Assembly (NCBI GenBank): GCA_949987705.1
Contig: CATLJY010000173.1
Location: 1 to 64,000 of the forward strand
DNA from: Thereva unica
Taxonomy: Eukaryota > Arthropoda > Insecta > Diptera > Therevidae
Reading direction: 5' to 3'
DNA: 64,000 bases
Part shown: positions 53,945 to 63,705 of the stretch, one piece after another
Layout of the letters: every line of letters begins with the position of its first letter
How positions within the stretch are numbered: position 1 is the first letter of the stretch
Notes under the pieces: model-generated
The model's database searches: none
What the model was told of the DNA's origin: nothing
Seen by the model: only the letters and a program-made list of their open reading frames with translations
Translations under genes and position numbers: made by a program

Positions 53945-54472
53945 TAAACAAAGACTTTGTCGTCCAGGGTTCCGGACAGCACTTTGTCAATCAAACGTTG
54001 CCATGTTGCGGGTGAATTGGTAAGTCCGAAGGGCATCCTGTTAAAATGGAATAGTCCCCGACCAGGAATGGTGAAGGCGGTAAATTGCTTGGACTTTTCT
54101 TGCATGGGTACTTGCCAAAAGGCCGACTTTATGTCCAGCGACGATAAGTACCTGGCGTCGCGCAACTTGTCCAAGGTAGCCGAGACGAAGGGTAAGGGGT
54201 AGGCGTCCTTCTTCGCTACCTTATTTAGTTTCCTGTAATCGACGCAGATACGATATTTCCCGTCCTTCTTCTTCACCAACACGACTGGCGAGGCCCATGC
54301 GCTGTTGGAAGGTTCTACCACTCCAGCTTCCAACATCTCTTCTAACTGCTCATTAACTATCTTTTGCATGGCTGGCGATATAGGGTAATAGCGTTGTTTG
54401 ATGGGAGGCGAATCCGTTTCGATCGCATGTTCCACAATATTTGTGTATCCCAGCTTCGTCCCCATTTTCTGC
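53945..54472 (-). pseudogene. Element IV RT, N-terminal part
   Basis: Q-L-E-E-M-L-E-A-G-V-V-E-P-S, S-P-V-V-L-V-K-K-K-D-G-K-Y-R, V-D-Y-R-K-L-N, L-S-S-L-D-I-K-S-A-F-W-Q and F-N-R-M-P-F-G-L-T-N-S-P-A-T-W. The frame stays open to F-V-Y-L, where the MITE begins. The codons after that (to 53830) come from the MITE. Confidence 0.92.
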
Positions 54473-54934
54473 TTTGCTTCCCTGTTCTAATTCTCTTTGC
54501 TGCCTTTCCGAAAGCTTTGATTTGCTTTCCAAGGCGTGGACTCGGACCTCTGTCTCCTGGTCCTTAAACCACCAGCTGTCATCCTCGAAATCTGTCACAA
54601 TTTTCATCTCCTTGCAGAAGTCTACCCCCAGAATGATCGTGTGCGGCAACTCCGGAATTATCAACACCTCCTTGATCTTCACTCTCCCTTCTACTGACAG
54701 TGGTAGGTCTACTTTTCCTATCACCTCGACTGTCCCTCCATCGGCTACATTAACCACCTTCCTCGGTGTGCTACTGATCTCCACCTTCATTTTCTTTAAC
54801 TTCACCCAGCCTGGCTTGCCGATGACAGTTGTTGTCGAACCAGAGTCGAGTAACGCGCAAAATTTCACGCCAAGAATATCTACTGAAAGGTGAGGTTGTG
54901 CATCGTTTTCCTTACCGATGAAAACATAATCCAC
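54353..54934 (-). pseudogene. Element IV protease
   Basis: Retropepsin with C-A-L-L-D-S-G-S-T-T-T-V-I (D-S-G intact) at residues ~31-43, and I-I-L-G-V-D-F near residue 100, the second retropepsin signature. The linker to the RT has a frameshift near 54470. Gag and its zinc knuckles, expected just upstream, are absent. Confidence 0.88.
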
Positions 54935-54945
54935 TTTTTCGTGCT

Positions 54946-56560
54946 ATCCATCCATCCAATGGCGCTACAGCCCAAATCGAGCCTTGGTCTCCTCTAGGGC
55001 ATTTCTCCAAGTTTGACGGTCCCTTGCAGCATGTCTCCAGTTCCGGATGTTGAGCATTGACTCTGCGTCAGCCGTCACAGAGTCTATCCATCTCCTCCTG
55101 GGTTTACCTACTGGCCTACTTCCCGAAATTTCTTATGCCATAAGCCGTTTTGGATGCAATTGTCCTCCATCCTGATCACGTGGCCGGCTAGTCTCAATCT
55201 GTTGATTTTTATGAAAGTTGAGAGTTGTGGGTCGTCAAAAATTTCATACAACTCGTTGTTGTATCTTCTTCGCCATATTCCATCCTCTCTGATTGGGCCT
55301 ATTATGCATCTGAGAATTTCCTCTCGAACCTGTTGACTCGTTCCTCTATGTCCTGGGTCATAGTCCAAGTCTCGGCTACCATAACACAGTACTGGTCGTA
55401 TTACTGTTTTGTAGAGTGAGAGTTTCGTTTTCCTGTACACAAATCTTGAGTACAGGATTTGTTTTTGGGCATAAAAGGCTCTATTAGCCAGTGGTATTCG
55501 TCTAGTTATTTCTTCTTTTTCTTCGTTTCTTTTGTGATAGTAGACCCAAGGTAGACTGTTTTATCGACTACTTCTAGGTTATGTTCGTCGATGGTTATAT
55601 TTCTTCCATTCTAAATCGTCCTGCTCTGGATTGTTGCATCACCTTCGTTTTTTCTTCGTTAATCTTCAGGCTTATGTCCTTTGCCGCCTCTTTTAATTCA
55701 ACATAGACTTCTTTTGCTGCCAAAAAGGACCTTCCATGATGTTTACGTCATCCGCATATCCAAGTAATTGTACCGACTGGGTAGCTATTGATGCACTTCG
55801 CTGGACTGACGTTTTCCTTATCACCCATTCTAGGGCCAGGTTGAAAAGCATGGGGGCCAGCCCATCTCCTTGTCTAAGCCATTGACGTACTTCGAACTCC
55901 TCTGTTACAACATTTTGGATCCTTACTTTCGCCAGTGAGCTGTTTGTGGCGCATTTGATTAGTTGTACCAACTTTGAGGGGACTCCTATTTCCGAATAAG
56001 ATCTCGTATAGCCTCTCTCTGTTTATTGAGTCATATGCCTGTTGAAAGTCGACAAATATCTGGTATAAATCTACATTCCTTTCCCAGGTTTTCTCCTGAA
56101 TTTGCCTTAAGGTCAGCAGTTGGTCCGATGTTGACCAGCTTGATATTCTCCTATAAGGCTTTCCGCTATAGGTTCCAGTTTTTGTTTCACAAGGATTGTG
56201 AATATTTTGTAGCTGGTGCTGAGGAGTGAGATGCCTCTGTAGTTTTTGCAGTTTAGTTTATCTCCTTTCTTGTATATTGGACATATAATCGCTTTCTTCC
56301 AGTCCTCTGGTATTTCTTCCTCCCAGATAGTGCATATGAGTTCGTGTAATGTTCGTAATAGTTGGGGTCCTCCTTCCTTTAGCAGCTCAGCAGCTATTCC
56401 ATCGGCGCCAGGCGATTTGTTGCTATTCTGCCTTTTTACAGCTTCCCGCACCTCATCCAGTGTTGGTGGTTCTATTGAGATGATATCTTGGGGAATTTTA
56501 GTGCTATGCTCCCTCTATAATCTCCCTTTTAACAGAATGGTTCGGCAGCTGCGGTCGGAT
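54946..56560 (-). mobile_element. RTE-type LINE fragment within element IV
   Basis: On the minus strand: N-S-N-K-S-P-G-A-D-G-I-A-A-E-L-L-K (RT entry), C-P-I-Y-K-K-G-D-K and Y-R-G-I-S-L-L-S (56451-56113), then Q-G-D-G-L-A-P-M-L-F-N-L-A-L and G-Y-A-D-D-V-N-I (55971-55693), then the C-terminal segment V-I-R-P-V-L-C-Y-G, R-R-R-Y-N-N-E-L-Y-E and G-H-V-I-R-M-E-D (55440-55108). The 3' end is (GGAT)3 at 54957-54946, the short repeat typical of RTE elements. Endonuclease and 5' part are missing; multiple frameshifts. It occupies the place of element IV's gag. Confidence 0.85.
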
Positions 56561-56588
56561 CTTCGCTAGTTACGGCTCTCTGCGGACT

Positions 56589-56664
56589 GCCCGGCTAGCT
56601 CAGTCGGTAGAGCATGAGACTCTTAATCTCAGGGTCGTAGGTTCGAGCCCCATGTTGGGCGCCA
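56589..56664 (+). tRNA. tRNA-Lys(CTT)-like sequence with templated CCA; extended PBS of element IV
   Basis: A complete cloverleaf can be folded: acceptor GCCCGGC/GTTGGGC, D-arm GCTC/GAGC, anticodon stem TGAGA/TCTCA with loop CTCTTAA (anticodon CTT, Lys), T-loop TTCGAGC. The discriminator G at 56661 is followed by CCA (56662-56664), which nuclear tRNA genes do not encode. The T-stem has one A-C mismatch and one G-T pair. It lies three bases from the inner edge of the element's 5' LTR, exactly where the minus-strand PBS must be: the complement of its last 18 nt is the expected tRNA-Lys PBS. The best explanation is a reverse-transcribed primer tRNA incorporated in full, not a functional gene, although internal A and B box-like sequences are present. 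Confidence 0.85.
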
Positions 56665-56667
56665 ATT

Positions 56668-57860
56668 TATTACGTTTAAGATTTCGCGTAATTCCCGGCG
56701 GTGCTCAGCGTTGGGGTGGGTGGTATATGACTTTTCTTATTTGGCGCCACGTAGTTTTAACGGTCTACGAACCGACTATTATATAAAAAAACTTGAAGGA
56801 GAGTAGTTTTGTATTTTTATTTACACTTGAATTTTGAATTCTTAAACAATCAATTTAATTTAATAATACTCAATAATCAATTTAATCAATAATAAAGGTT
56901 ATAAATTCCTACCCGTGCCTAGCCTTATCCCGATCTTAATCTCTTTTTCTTCAAACAAATTCGATTTACGGTTTTCTTCTTCGCTTTCCCGTTAATACCG
57001 ACTACACTATAATTAAACTTCTCGATTTCGGTTTTCTTCTCTTTCCCGTTAATATGAACTATACTATAACTTTACTCTATCACATTCCGGACTCTATCGT
57101 ATCAAAAAAACAAAAAGCCCCCTACCACACAAGGGCCCATGTTTATATAGGGAAATGGCCCCTATTTCCAAAGGTTCCCGCTGTTTACAATACTGTTTCC
57201 GACCGTTCCAATGATGTTGGTTGGAATTGGTAAGTCGGTTATAATCGGTAAACATTTTAAATATTATCAATAATATTTTTCATAAATCTTGGACCTTGGA
57301 TTTTTGGCAGCCGGGTGCTACTCCTGGGAAAATTCTACGTGCAAGCATAATCTCGCGAACGGCGAAGAAGCCAGAAGTATGGTCTGGATATGCCTGCCGG
57401 ATTTTCCAGGGCTAACCCATTTCTCCCGTTTATCATCCCCTAGAGCACTCCTTGGTGGTTAATATGCCTTCTGGTATTATTATGTAGTCTTGTGCTGTGA
57501 AATTTAGTATATTTATTTTATGCGTGATTATATTTTAGAGATTAAAATCGGTACGGGCTCAATTCACAGGTGAGTTCTATGTATTTAATTAATACTATTT
57601 ACTTTTTTTTTATTTATTTAATTAAGACTATTTATTAAATTATATCTATTTTTTTCCATTTTGGTGATAGCCTATGGGCTGCTCCGCTTCAAATTTCAAA
57701 AAAAGAGGTCCTGGATTTAAAAAAAAAGAGACCTGAAGAGACCTGAAAAGAGAGATCCAGCAGCAGTAAAGTTCTTTAAGGGACGACACACATAGGTAAG
57801 TATCTATAGCATACTATTATATATTAAATATTAACGCCTCTCTATTTTTAGGTCGTAACA
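56668..57860 (-). repeat. Element IV 5' LTR
   Basis: 1193 bp; in its own orientation TGTTACGACC to CGTAATA. Matches the 3' LTR at 50004-51219 with scattered substitutions and short indels. Confidence 0.92.
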
Positions 57861-58078
57861 TCCTGGCAAAATAAGAAGTTATAAGTTTCCAATTAATACA
57901 TTCGCGATTTTTAGGTGAAAGCTGTTATATAATCATATTCAGATAAAATAATATGAGAAATATTCGTAGCCTGTTACAATTATAATTTATAAGTTTTCAA
58001 TAAATAATATTCAATATTTAGGTGAAACAATTACGTTATATCCTGAGAAGATTTTAAAAGTGAAGTTATTTGAGATAT
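57861..58078. repeat. R-family repeat, copy 3
   Basis: Units as at 49735-49990 (TCCTGGCAAAATAAG, TTCGCGATTTTTAGGTGAAAG, TTATATCCTGAGAAG). Continuation of the array interrupted by element IV; interrupted again by copia at 58079. Confidence 0.8.
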
Positions 58079-58306
58079 TGTTAGATGTACGAGTACATCC
58101 TTCAGTCAAATAAGTCACGTCATATTAATTAGTAATAATAACTTGATTGAGTTTTATGTATGTACATACTTGTTACACTTATTGTTTTCAATTAGTTTTT
58201 TTCCATAATAAGCGTTGGCGAGTTGACTTATCAAATATTATTTTTGTTCTGTTTAGTTCATAATTTTGTTCCTCTTAATAAACACTTTCTATAGTTTCTA
58301 TTACCA
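58079..58306 (+). repeat. Copia 5' LTR
   Basis: TGTTAGATGTACGAGTACAT to TTCTATTACCA, 228 bp, directly followed by the PBS. TAATAAACACTTTC near 58277 resembles a polyadenylation signal. There is no second copy in the window to confirm the end. Confidence 0.75.
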
Positions 58307-58320
58307 GGTTACGGGCCCAG
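58307..58320 (+). promoter_or_regulatory. Copia primer-binding site
   Basis: GGTTACGGGCCCAG is one base away from the GGTTATGGGCCCAG site used by copia elements, which pairs with the anticodon-side half of initiator tRNA-Met. Confidence 0.7.
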
Positions 58321-58399
58321 AAGCGATTTTGTACAAATATTTGGTTGAACAAAACTTATAGAGTATAGAGTATAGTAACGCGTGCCTTCAGGTAGGAAA

Positions 58400-59150
58400 A
58401 AAATGGGTCATCAAAATCTGTGAGCTGAAAAAGGACAATTATGACTCCTGGAAAATTCACGCTCAAGCCCCATGCTAGTGAAAAATGGTATTTGGGCTTA
58501 TGTTGATGGAACCAATGTTATTCCGTCGAGTTTAAATGGAGATGATGCAGATGGAAATGATGCAGCGTCAGGAGAAATTGAGGATAGAAATTGGCTTGAG
58601 AAAGACCAAATAGCCAAAGCGATTTGATATTGTCGATTGGAGCTGATGAGCTACATCAAGTTAGTAATTGCGAAACATCCAGGGATGTGTGGCTAAAATT
58701 AGCAATTGTTTTTGTCCTCAAGGACCTCTGAAGAAGGTACAGTTATTGAAGACCTTATTATTCACTAAACTTCATGAAGGAGGTGACATTAGAGAACATG
58801 TTCGTCGATTTTTCGGTGCATTAGATAAATTAGCAGCAATGAGGATTAATTTTCATCCAGATGTTGTATCAATTGCATTATTGTATAGTTTGTCTGCTAG
58901 TTTTGAGCAGTTTAGATTAGCAATTGAAGCTCGTGATGAGTTGCCATCGTCATATGTTTTAAAGGCAAAGATATTGGAGCATGCTGAAACTCAAACTAAT
59001 AATGAAATTGTACAAACAGCAGGAGCAATGGCTACTCGAAATGATTCCAGGGCATCAAAATATAAGAAGTTCTATCGAAACGGTACTAAATCTGAGAATA
59101 AAAATAAAATACACTGCTATAATTGCGGAGCGTTTGGCCATAAAAAAATA
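58400..59150 (+). pseudogene. Copia gag
   Basis: E-L-K-K-D-N-Y-D-S-W-K at about 58420 is the typical gag start region, then L-E-K-D-Q-I-A-K-A-I before a stop at 58626. The frame 58668-59150 carries the central part (K-L-H-E-G-G-D-I-R-E-H-V, L-P-S-S-Y, I-L-E-H-A-E) and a zinc knuckle C-Y-N-C-G-A-F-G-H-K that is cut before its last Cys. Confidence 0.82.
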
Positions 59151-59835
59151 TTAAATGTATCCAGTCTGACAACGGTAGAGAATACTGTAGTACTGAATTT
59201 GATGGTTTACTTAAAGCTGCGGTATTCAACGCCGACTTACTGTTACCCATACTCCACAGCAAACGGCGTAGCAGAACGTTTTAATCGTACTATTGTTGAA
59301 ATGGAAGGTGTTTATTACTGCAATCAAAGCTCCCTTAGACATTTTGGGCTGAAGCTGTAGCCACAACTTGTTATATTCGAAACAGATCGCCTACGTCGGC
59401 TCTTGGTGGAATACCTCCTTATGAGAAGTTAGAATAAAAGAAACCAGATTTATCACACCTCAATGTTTTTGGATCTCCTGTATATTTACTGGATAAACTT
59501 CCAACCAAAGATAAGTTTGCTCCTAGGTCAATAAAAGGTATTTTTGTTGGGTATCCTCGTGAAGCAAAAGGATTCCGAGTGTGGTTACCGGATGAAAGAA
59601 AAATAGTGATTGCTCGAGATGTAAAATTTGTGAAAGATACTCCAGATTCGTCTAAAGATGAGCAATTAGTAGATTTCTTAGATGAACATGAAGATGATGA
59701 TAAAGATACCTCCAGTGATATTGACAATGGCATACAAATAGTTGATACAAATGTACAAGTTCTTAGTCCTAAAAGAAGTGTTGTTAGTAATCACACTCCA
59801 AAAGGAAGAAGTGAGGTTAAGAGGTCGACCTAGGA
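59151..59835 (+). pseudogene. Copia integrase remnants
   Basis: The sequence jumps from the gag knuckle straight into the integrase core: an S-D-N-G-R-E-Y equivalent at 59165 (shifted frame), then N-G-V-A-E-R-F-N-R-T with the catalytic Glu. Protease and the first half of integrase, including the zinc domain and first Asp, are deleted. From 59440 the C-terminal part reads H-L-N-V-F-G-S-P, G-I-F-V-G-Y, W-L-P-D-E-R-K and V-I-A-R-D-V-K-F, followed by an acidic linker. Confidence 0.85.
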
Positions 59836-61215
59836 AATTATTTCAAATTTCAGATACTTGTGAAGAAGGCATTTCTATTGGACAAAAGGACGATGACGAC
59901 GATGATGGATTTGCTGGAGTTGCCGGGGTATCACTCAATAAAGCTATGAGTGGCGAAGAAAGAGATGCCTGGGAATGTACAATTCAAGCCGAAGTCAAAA
60001 GCTTAGTAAAAAATGATACATTTGAAATTGTGAAACATAAGGAAGCACAAAATATAGTTGGCTCTCGTGTTGTTTTAACGAAAAAATATCGGCCAGATGG
60101 ATTAATAAATTGTTTTAAGGCAAGAATAGTAGCCAAAGGATACAGCCAAAGATTTGGAATAGATTATCACCAAACATTTGCTCCAGTAGCTAGATTACAG
60201 ACCATTCGTATGTTGATGGCTATATCAGCAAGTTACGGCCTACAGGTGCATCAAATTGATAATGTAACTGCGTATTTAAATGGTGTACTTGATGAAGAGG
60301 TCATAATGGAGATGCCTGATATGCTCGAAGATACGTTGCAGAAAATTGTTCACAGCGATGACAAAATTATAAGTAATAAGGCTAATACTTGATTGAAAGC
60401 TATAAAGGCTGGTGGTGATGCTTGTAAACTAAACAAGGCGCTATATGGACTTCGTCAAGGTGGAAGAAAATGGAACGAGGCTATAGATAAGAGATTGAAA
60501 AATTTAGGGTTAGGTCCAACCATTAGTGAGCCATGTCTCTATTATGCTCATCGCAATTATGATGTCCTCTTCGTGCTACTCTATGTAGATGACATTTTGA
60601 TTGCATCTAAAAATGTTAAATGGATAAAGGAAGTTAAAAGAGGACTTGCAGCTAAGTTCGAAGTTAAGGATCTAGGATTAGCAAAATTTTGCTTAAGACT
60701 TGAAATTAATCAATCCAGAGATAAAATAACGATAAACCAAAGAAGTTATATCCTAGACTTCATACAACGGTTTGGAATGAGTAAATGTAATTCTGTTTCT
60801 ACACCGTCAGAATTGAAGTTTTACGAATCCATTAATGATGGAACAAGTGATAACTCGTATGAGAAGTTCCCATATCGTGAGCTTATTGGTGCCCTGATGT
60901 ACTTATCGGTGTCTACAAGACCCGACATTTCAAACACTGTTACAAGATTGGCGCAGTTCACGAGCTGCCCTAAGAGGTGGCATATTGTTAAGGCAAAGAG
61001 AGTCTTAAGATATCTGGCTGGAACTAAAGATTTAGGACTCATTTATAGTAAATCAAATGATGCAGTCGTCGGATATTCGGATGCTGATTGGGGAGGATAT
61101 CCACTGACCGCTGCTCCTTCACGGGTTATGTTTTCACTTTAAGCAAAGCTGCTATATCCTGGAGATCGCAAAAGCAACAAAGGGTCGCTTTATCAACCAC
61201 AGAGGCTGAGTATGG
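59836..61215 (+). pseudogene. Copia reverse transcriptase and RNase H
   Basis: RT begins with A-M-S-G-E-E-R-D-A-W and the palm F-K-A-R-I-V-A-K-G-Y-S-Q, Y-H-Q-T-F-A-P-V-A-R, V-H-Q-I-D-N-V-T-A-Y-L-N-G (normally D-V-K-T/N-A). A stop at 60390 interrupts; then L-Y-G-L-R-Q, L-L-Y-V-D-D-I-L-I (active site intact), T-R-P-D-I, and the RNase H start Y-S-D-A-D-W-G-G. After a frameshift near 61130 S-T-T-E-A-E-Y appears (61195-61215), and then homology ends. Confidence 0.9.
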
Positions 61216-61486
61216 CCGTGTTTTTTAATGAACTGACTGGTTCTTCGCCATACAAAATCGAAAACCCAAGTTCTCTCGGGGTCTATCTGGTTCTCTATCG
61301 GGGTTACTGGGAAATTTTAAAATTTCCCTGTATTCCAAAGTACGGCTAACTTCAAGCTGGAAGAAAAACGTCATAATTTATTTACATTTTTGACGGTTGT
61401 GCAAGAAAATTTGAAAAAAAGGGAGAGAAAAATTTGTAAGTATAAATAATTTATAATTATATTTTAACATATTTTTAATTGTGGAC
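61216..61486. other. Junction sequence, nothing firm
   Basis: No copia similarity. A basic frame ending in AAAAATTTGTAAGT (about 61427-61440) could be a first exon with a splice donor for the Myb/SANT gene that follows; I cannot confirm it. Confidence 0.35.
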
Positions 61487-62836
61487 CATCAACGGAACTA
61501 AAGCCCTTCTTTCTTGTTATGCTGCAAGAAAGGAGGAGGTCCACCACCCAAGAAAACGCAAATATGTGTTTGGTAATATGTATCGTGGGTTAAGAACTAG
61601 AGAAGCGTAAGCGCAAAATGACAACTTCTCAGGGGAGCCGAAAAACAATTCAAATTTACCTACTGTTATCTTATAGCTCTTATATGGCAAAATCTATAGT
61701 AGTTAGATATCTGATTTTTACTAATAATAAAGCTTTATTTGTCGGCTACAGAATAATGTAACCTTTTGGTCAATCATAAAACGATTTCATTTTAAAAAAA
61801 TTTATTTTTCAAAAACTGGTTGACATACGTCATTTTGGCTGTTACATAAATTCAATAATGTGTGAAAGCAAAGGAACTTCCGTTAAAATGGCTATCTCTC
61901 GTGGCTTGCGGAACAAGGACCCATAAGCAGTAACGGTACTTTACGTTTATTTGGCACGAAACAAACTAAGGCTACATAATCAAACTTTTTGCGTTAATAA
62001 CGAATGCCAAGATACGTTATTTGAGCGATTACATTAAAGGCATATTCAGTGTCTTATCGCTCTGTAAATCGAGTTACGATCGTTACGCTCGTAATTTTTT
62101 TGGACAAGATTATTGTAAGTAGAAACACTTCATTTTGGCAATAAACAAATATCTTTTGTTTTTATACGTTTTTGTTGTACTAAGCAATCTACACACTACA
62201 TCGTTCCAGTTTTTTGGCACATCAAAATATGGGGATTAAAAAAGTGAATGGCGAAAAAAATTTTTTTTTGTATTTTTGCACTTACGCTTCTCTAGTTCTT
62301 AACCCACGATACTCTTGAGGATTTTAGAGGCCTCCAAGTTTTGGTTTGTTTATTAAATAATTATTCAAATTAATAAAATCGTATCATTTCAGGAAACACC
62401 TGTAACACGGTTGCAGGTGGAAAATAAGGTAAAAAATTTGCTGCGTGCGTACAAGTCCGCGAAGGACAACGAAGGTCGCACTGGGGCTTCGCCATCAATC
62501 TTTAATCCATTTGAGGCCCAAATGGGGAAGATTTTTGGCGACAGGGCCCTTATTAGTTCCAGACACACACTGGATTCTGGAACACTTGCGTCTCCAGGTG
62601 TGTCTAACTTAAGTTCAGTGCCGTCCGTTCCTGTAAGTGCGTCACCGTCCACTTCAAACGCGGTGCCGTCTACTTCAGCAAGTGCGGGAACATTGAGAGT
62701 CGCCAAAAAATTATCGCGCATGGAAAGGGAAAACAGGCGCCATAAGCGATTCCAGGAGAAGAAAGAATTTCTTTTGCGTCTTAATGACGAAAAGAACAGG
62801 CGTCATACGGAATGGCTCAACAGCTTGCTTAAATGA
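61487..62836 (+). pseudogene. Myb/SANT-like protein of a PIF/Harbinger-type element
   Basis: The first exon-like part (61487-61580) reads W-T-I-N-G-T-K-A-L-L then C-Y-A-A-R-K-E-E-V, helix 1 of a Myb/SANT_DNA-bind_4 domain. After a MITE (61583-62309) and a probable intron ending in TTTCAG (about 62391-62393), the last part (62394-62836) reads T-R-L-Q-V-E-N-K-V-K-N-L-L-R-A-Y-K, the third helix, then a Ser/Pro linker and a charged helical C-terminus (R-M-E-R-E-N-R-R-H-K-R-F). Such proteins accompany PIF/Harbinger transposases and help them bind the ends. The first part is out of frame with what follows and the gene is broken by the MITE. Confidence 0.65.
61583..62309. mobile_element. 727-bp MITE with TA duplication
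   Basis: Ends TCGTGGGTTAAGAACTAGAG and the complement, about 33 bp paired (through GCGTAAG), flanked by TA at 61581-61582 and 62310-62311. The interior is AT-rich and non-coding. A TA target fits the Tc1/mariner group. It interrupts the Myb/SANT gene. Confidence 0.87.
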
Positions 62837-62959
62837 TTTTTAGCATTTATATTAGGTTTTAAATCGTTATATTCACTAATATTTACTTGCAAATGGTTCC
62901 GCACTTTCAGATGCGCTGTACTTAAGGAGACGGGCTTCACATGAAGCACCTTAGAAGCG
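62837..62959. other. Short spacer
   Basis: Nothing recognised between the stop of the Myb/SANT frame and the inverted exon copy. Confidence 0.4.
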
Positions 62960-63074
62960 TATTAATGGGTGCGACCTTACCAAACGCATATTTTCATTTG
63001 CTTGGATGGTTGATGTCTTCCTTTCTTGCCGCATAACAAGAAAGAAAGGCTTTTGTGACCCGGATTGTCCACAA
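62960..63074 (-). pseudogene. Second Myb/SANT exon copy, opposite strand
   Basis: On the minus strand from 63074: W-T-I-R-V-T-K-A-F-L, then C-Y-A-A-R-K-E-D-I-N-H-P. This is the same exon as at 61487 with several substitutions and a frame break after H-P-S-K. The two copies face each other 1.5 kb apart and account for a ~30-bp near-perfect inverted repeat (61505-61534 against 63019-63049). Confidence 0.7.
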
Positions 63075-63567
63075 ATGCCGTTCTCTAGAGACGAATCTGA
63101 ATTATTTGTTATGAATTGTTAAAATTATCTTATTTAGTTATTTATTTTATTGTTATTAGGAATATTTGTTTTGTTATTATTTGTTATTTGAATTAAAGGC
63201 ATGTTAATTAAAAATTAAAAACACATTTTTCAATTATAGTTTAATCTAGCGCTTTTACACAAATAGTTGTCTTTAACATAAACATACACGTAAACATAAA
63301 CATAAAACTATTGAAACTAGTTTCCACTTGTTTTTCAAGGGCCTTGGATTCTTTAAGATGTCCTAAAGAATTTGGTCCTTCTAAATCCAATTCAACTAAT
63401 CTGCAGTTAACCAATGGTATTTCACCATATCCGTTCAATGAAGTGTATAGGTACCTAAAACAATACTTGAACAAATTGATTTTAGGAGAACAGAAATGGA
63501 GAGTATATGTACCTGATGGAGTGTTGACTTGTTCTTGAAGCGCCTCTCTAGAAAAAATTTCTTGAAA
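63075..63567. other. Spacer with unexplained open frames
   Basis: Frames of ~75 codons occupy both strands around 63241-63538. The minus one reads through F-R-Y-L-Y-T-S-L-N-G-Y-G-E and L-V-E-L-D-L-E-G-P-N-S-L-G, which is not low-complexity but which I cannot place in a family. It may be part of the transposase gene described next or a chance frame. Confidence 0.3.
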
Positions 63568-63705
63568 CTAATTCCTCCGCAAGCGCATCTCTTTGATTTA
63601 GTTGTGAAATTTCTAAACTTTCAAAATGTTCTTGCTCCCCTTCGTCGGCTGCATCATCCTGTACGGATACTTCTTGTACGTCATTTTGCATGACGCAAAT
63701 ATTAT
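63568..63705 (-). pseudogene. PIF/Harbinger transposase, C-terminal end
   Basis: On the minus strand I-H-N-I-C-V-M (63705 down) matches the conserved C-x-L-H-N-(I/L)-C motif near the end of Harbinger nucleases, then an acidic stretch, then N-Q-R-D-A-L-A-E-E-L-V-S-R and a stop at about 63568. The catalytic DDE part would lie to the right but is replaced by a LINE fragment from 63706. Identification rests on a short segment. Confidence 0.5.

Larger units (their letters stand above)
50004..57860 (-). mobile_element. Element IV: Ty3/Gypsy retrotransposon with full-tRNA PBS
   Basis: On the minus strand the order is 5' LTR (57860 to 56668), PBS extended to a complete tRNA-Lys complement (56664 to 56589), an RTE fragment in place of gag, protease, RT (broken by a MITE), RNase H, integrase, polypurine tract (51234-51220) and 3' LTR (51219 to 50004). 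The LTRs are ~1.2 kb, TGTTACG to CGTAATA. The flanks (TATT and TCCT) do not match; the element lies between units of the R repeat. Confidence 0.9.
58079..61215 (+). mobile_element. Ty1/copia retrotransposon, 3' truncated
   Basis: 5' LTR (58079-58306), copia-type PBS, gag with zinc knuckle, a shortened integrase, RT and RNase H are present. No 3' LTR is seen; homology stops inside RNase H at about 61215. Deletions and stops interrupt gag and integrase. It is inserted in the R repeat (T-G-A-G-A-T-A-T before TGTTAG). Confidence 0.88.

Noticed and set aside
54364..54893. Plus-strand frames over the element IV protease
   Set aside because: Opposite a well-defined retropepsin; no independent motif.
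56589..56664. Ordinary functional tRNA-Lys gene
   Set aside because: CCA is templated, the T-stem has a mismatch and the sequence lies exactly at the PBS position of an LTR element, so a tRNA-derived PBS is the simpler explanation.
50000..57864. Target-site duplication for element IV
   Set aside because: TATT on the left and TCCT on the right do not match, and the surrounding R repeat makes the original target ambiguous.
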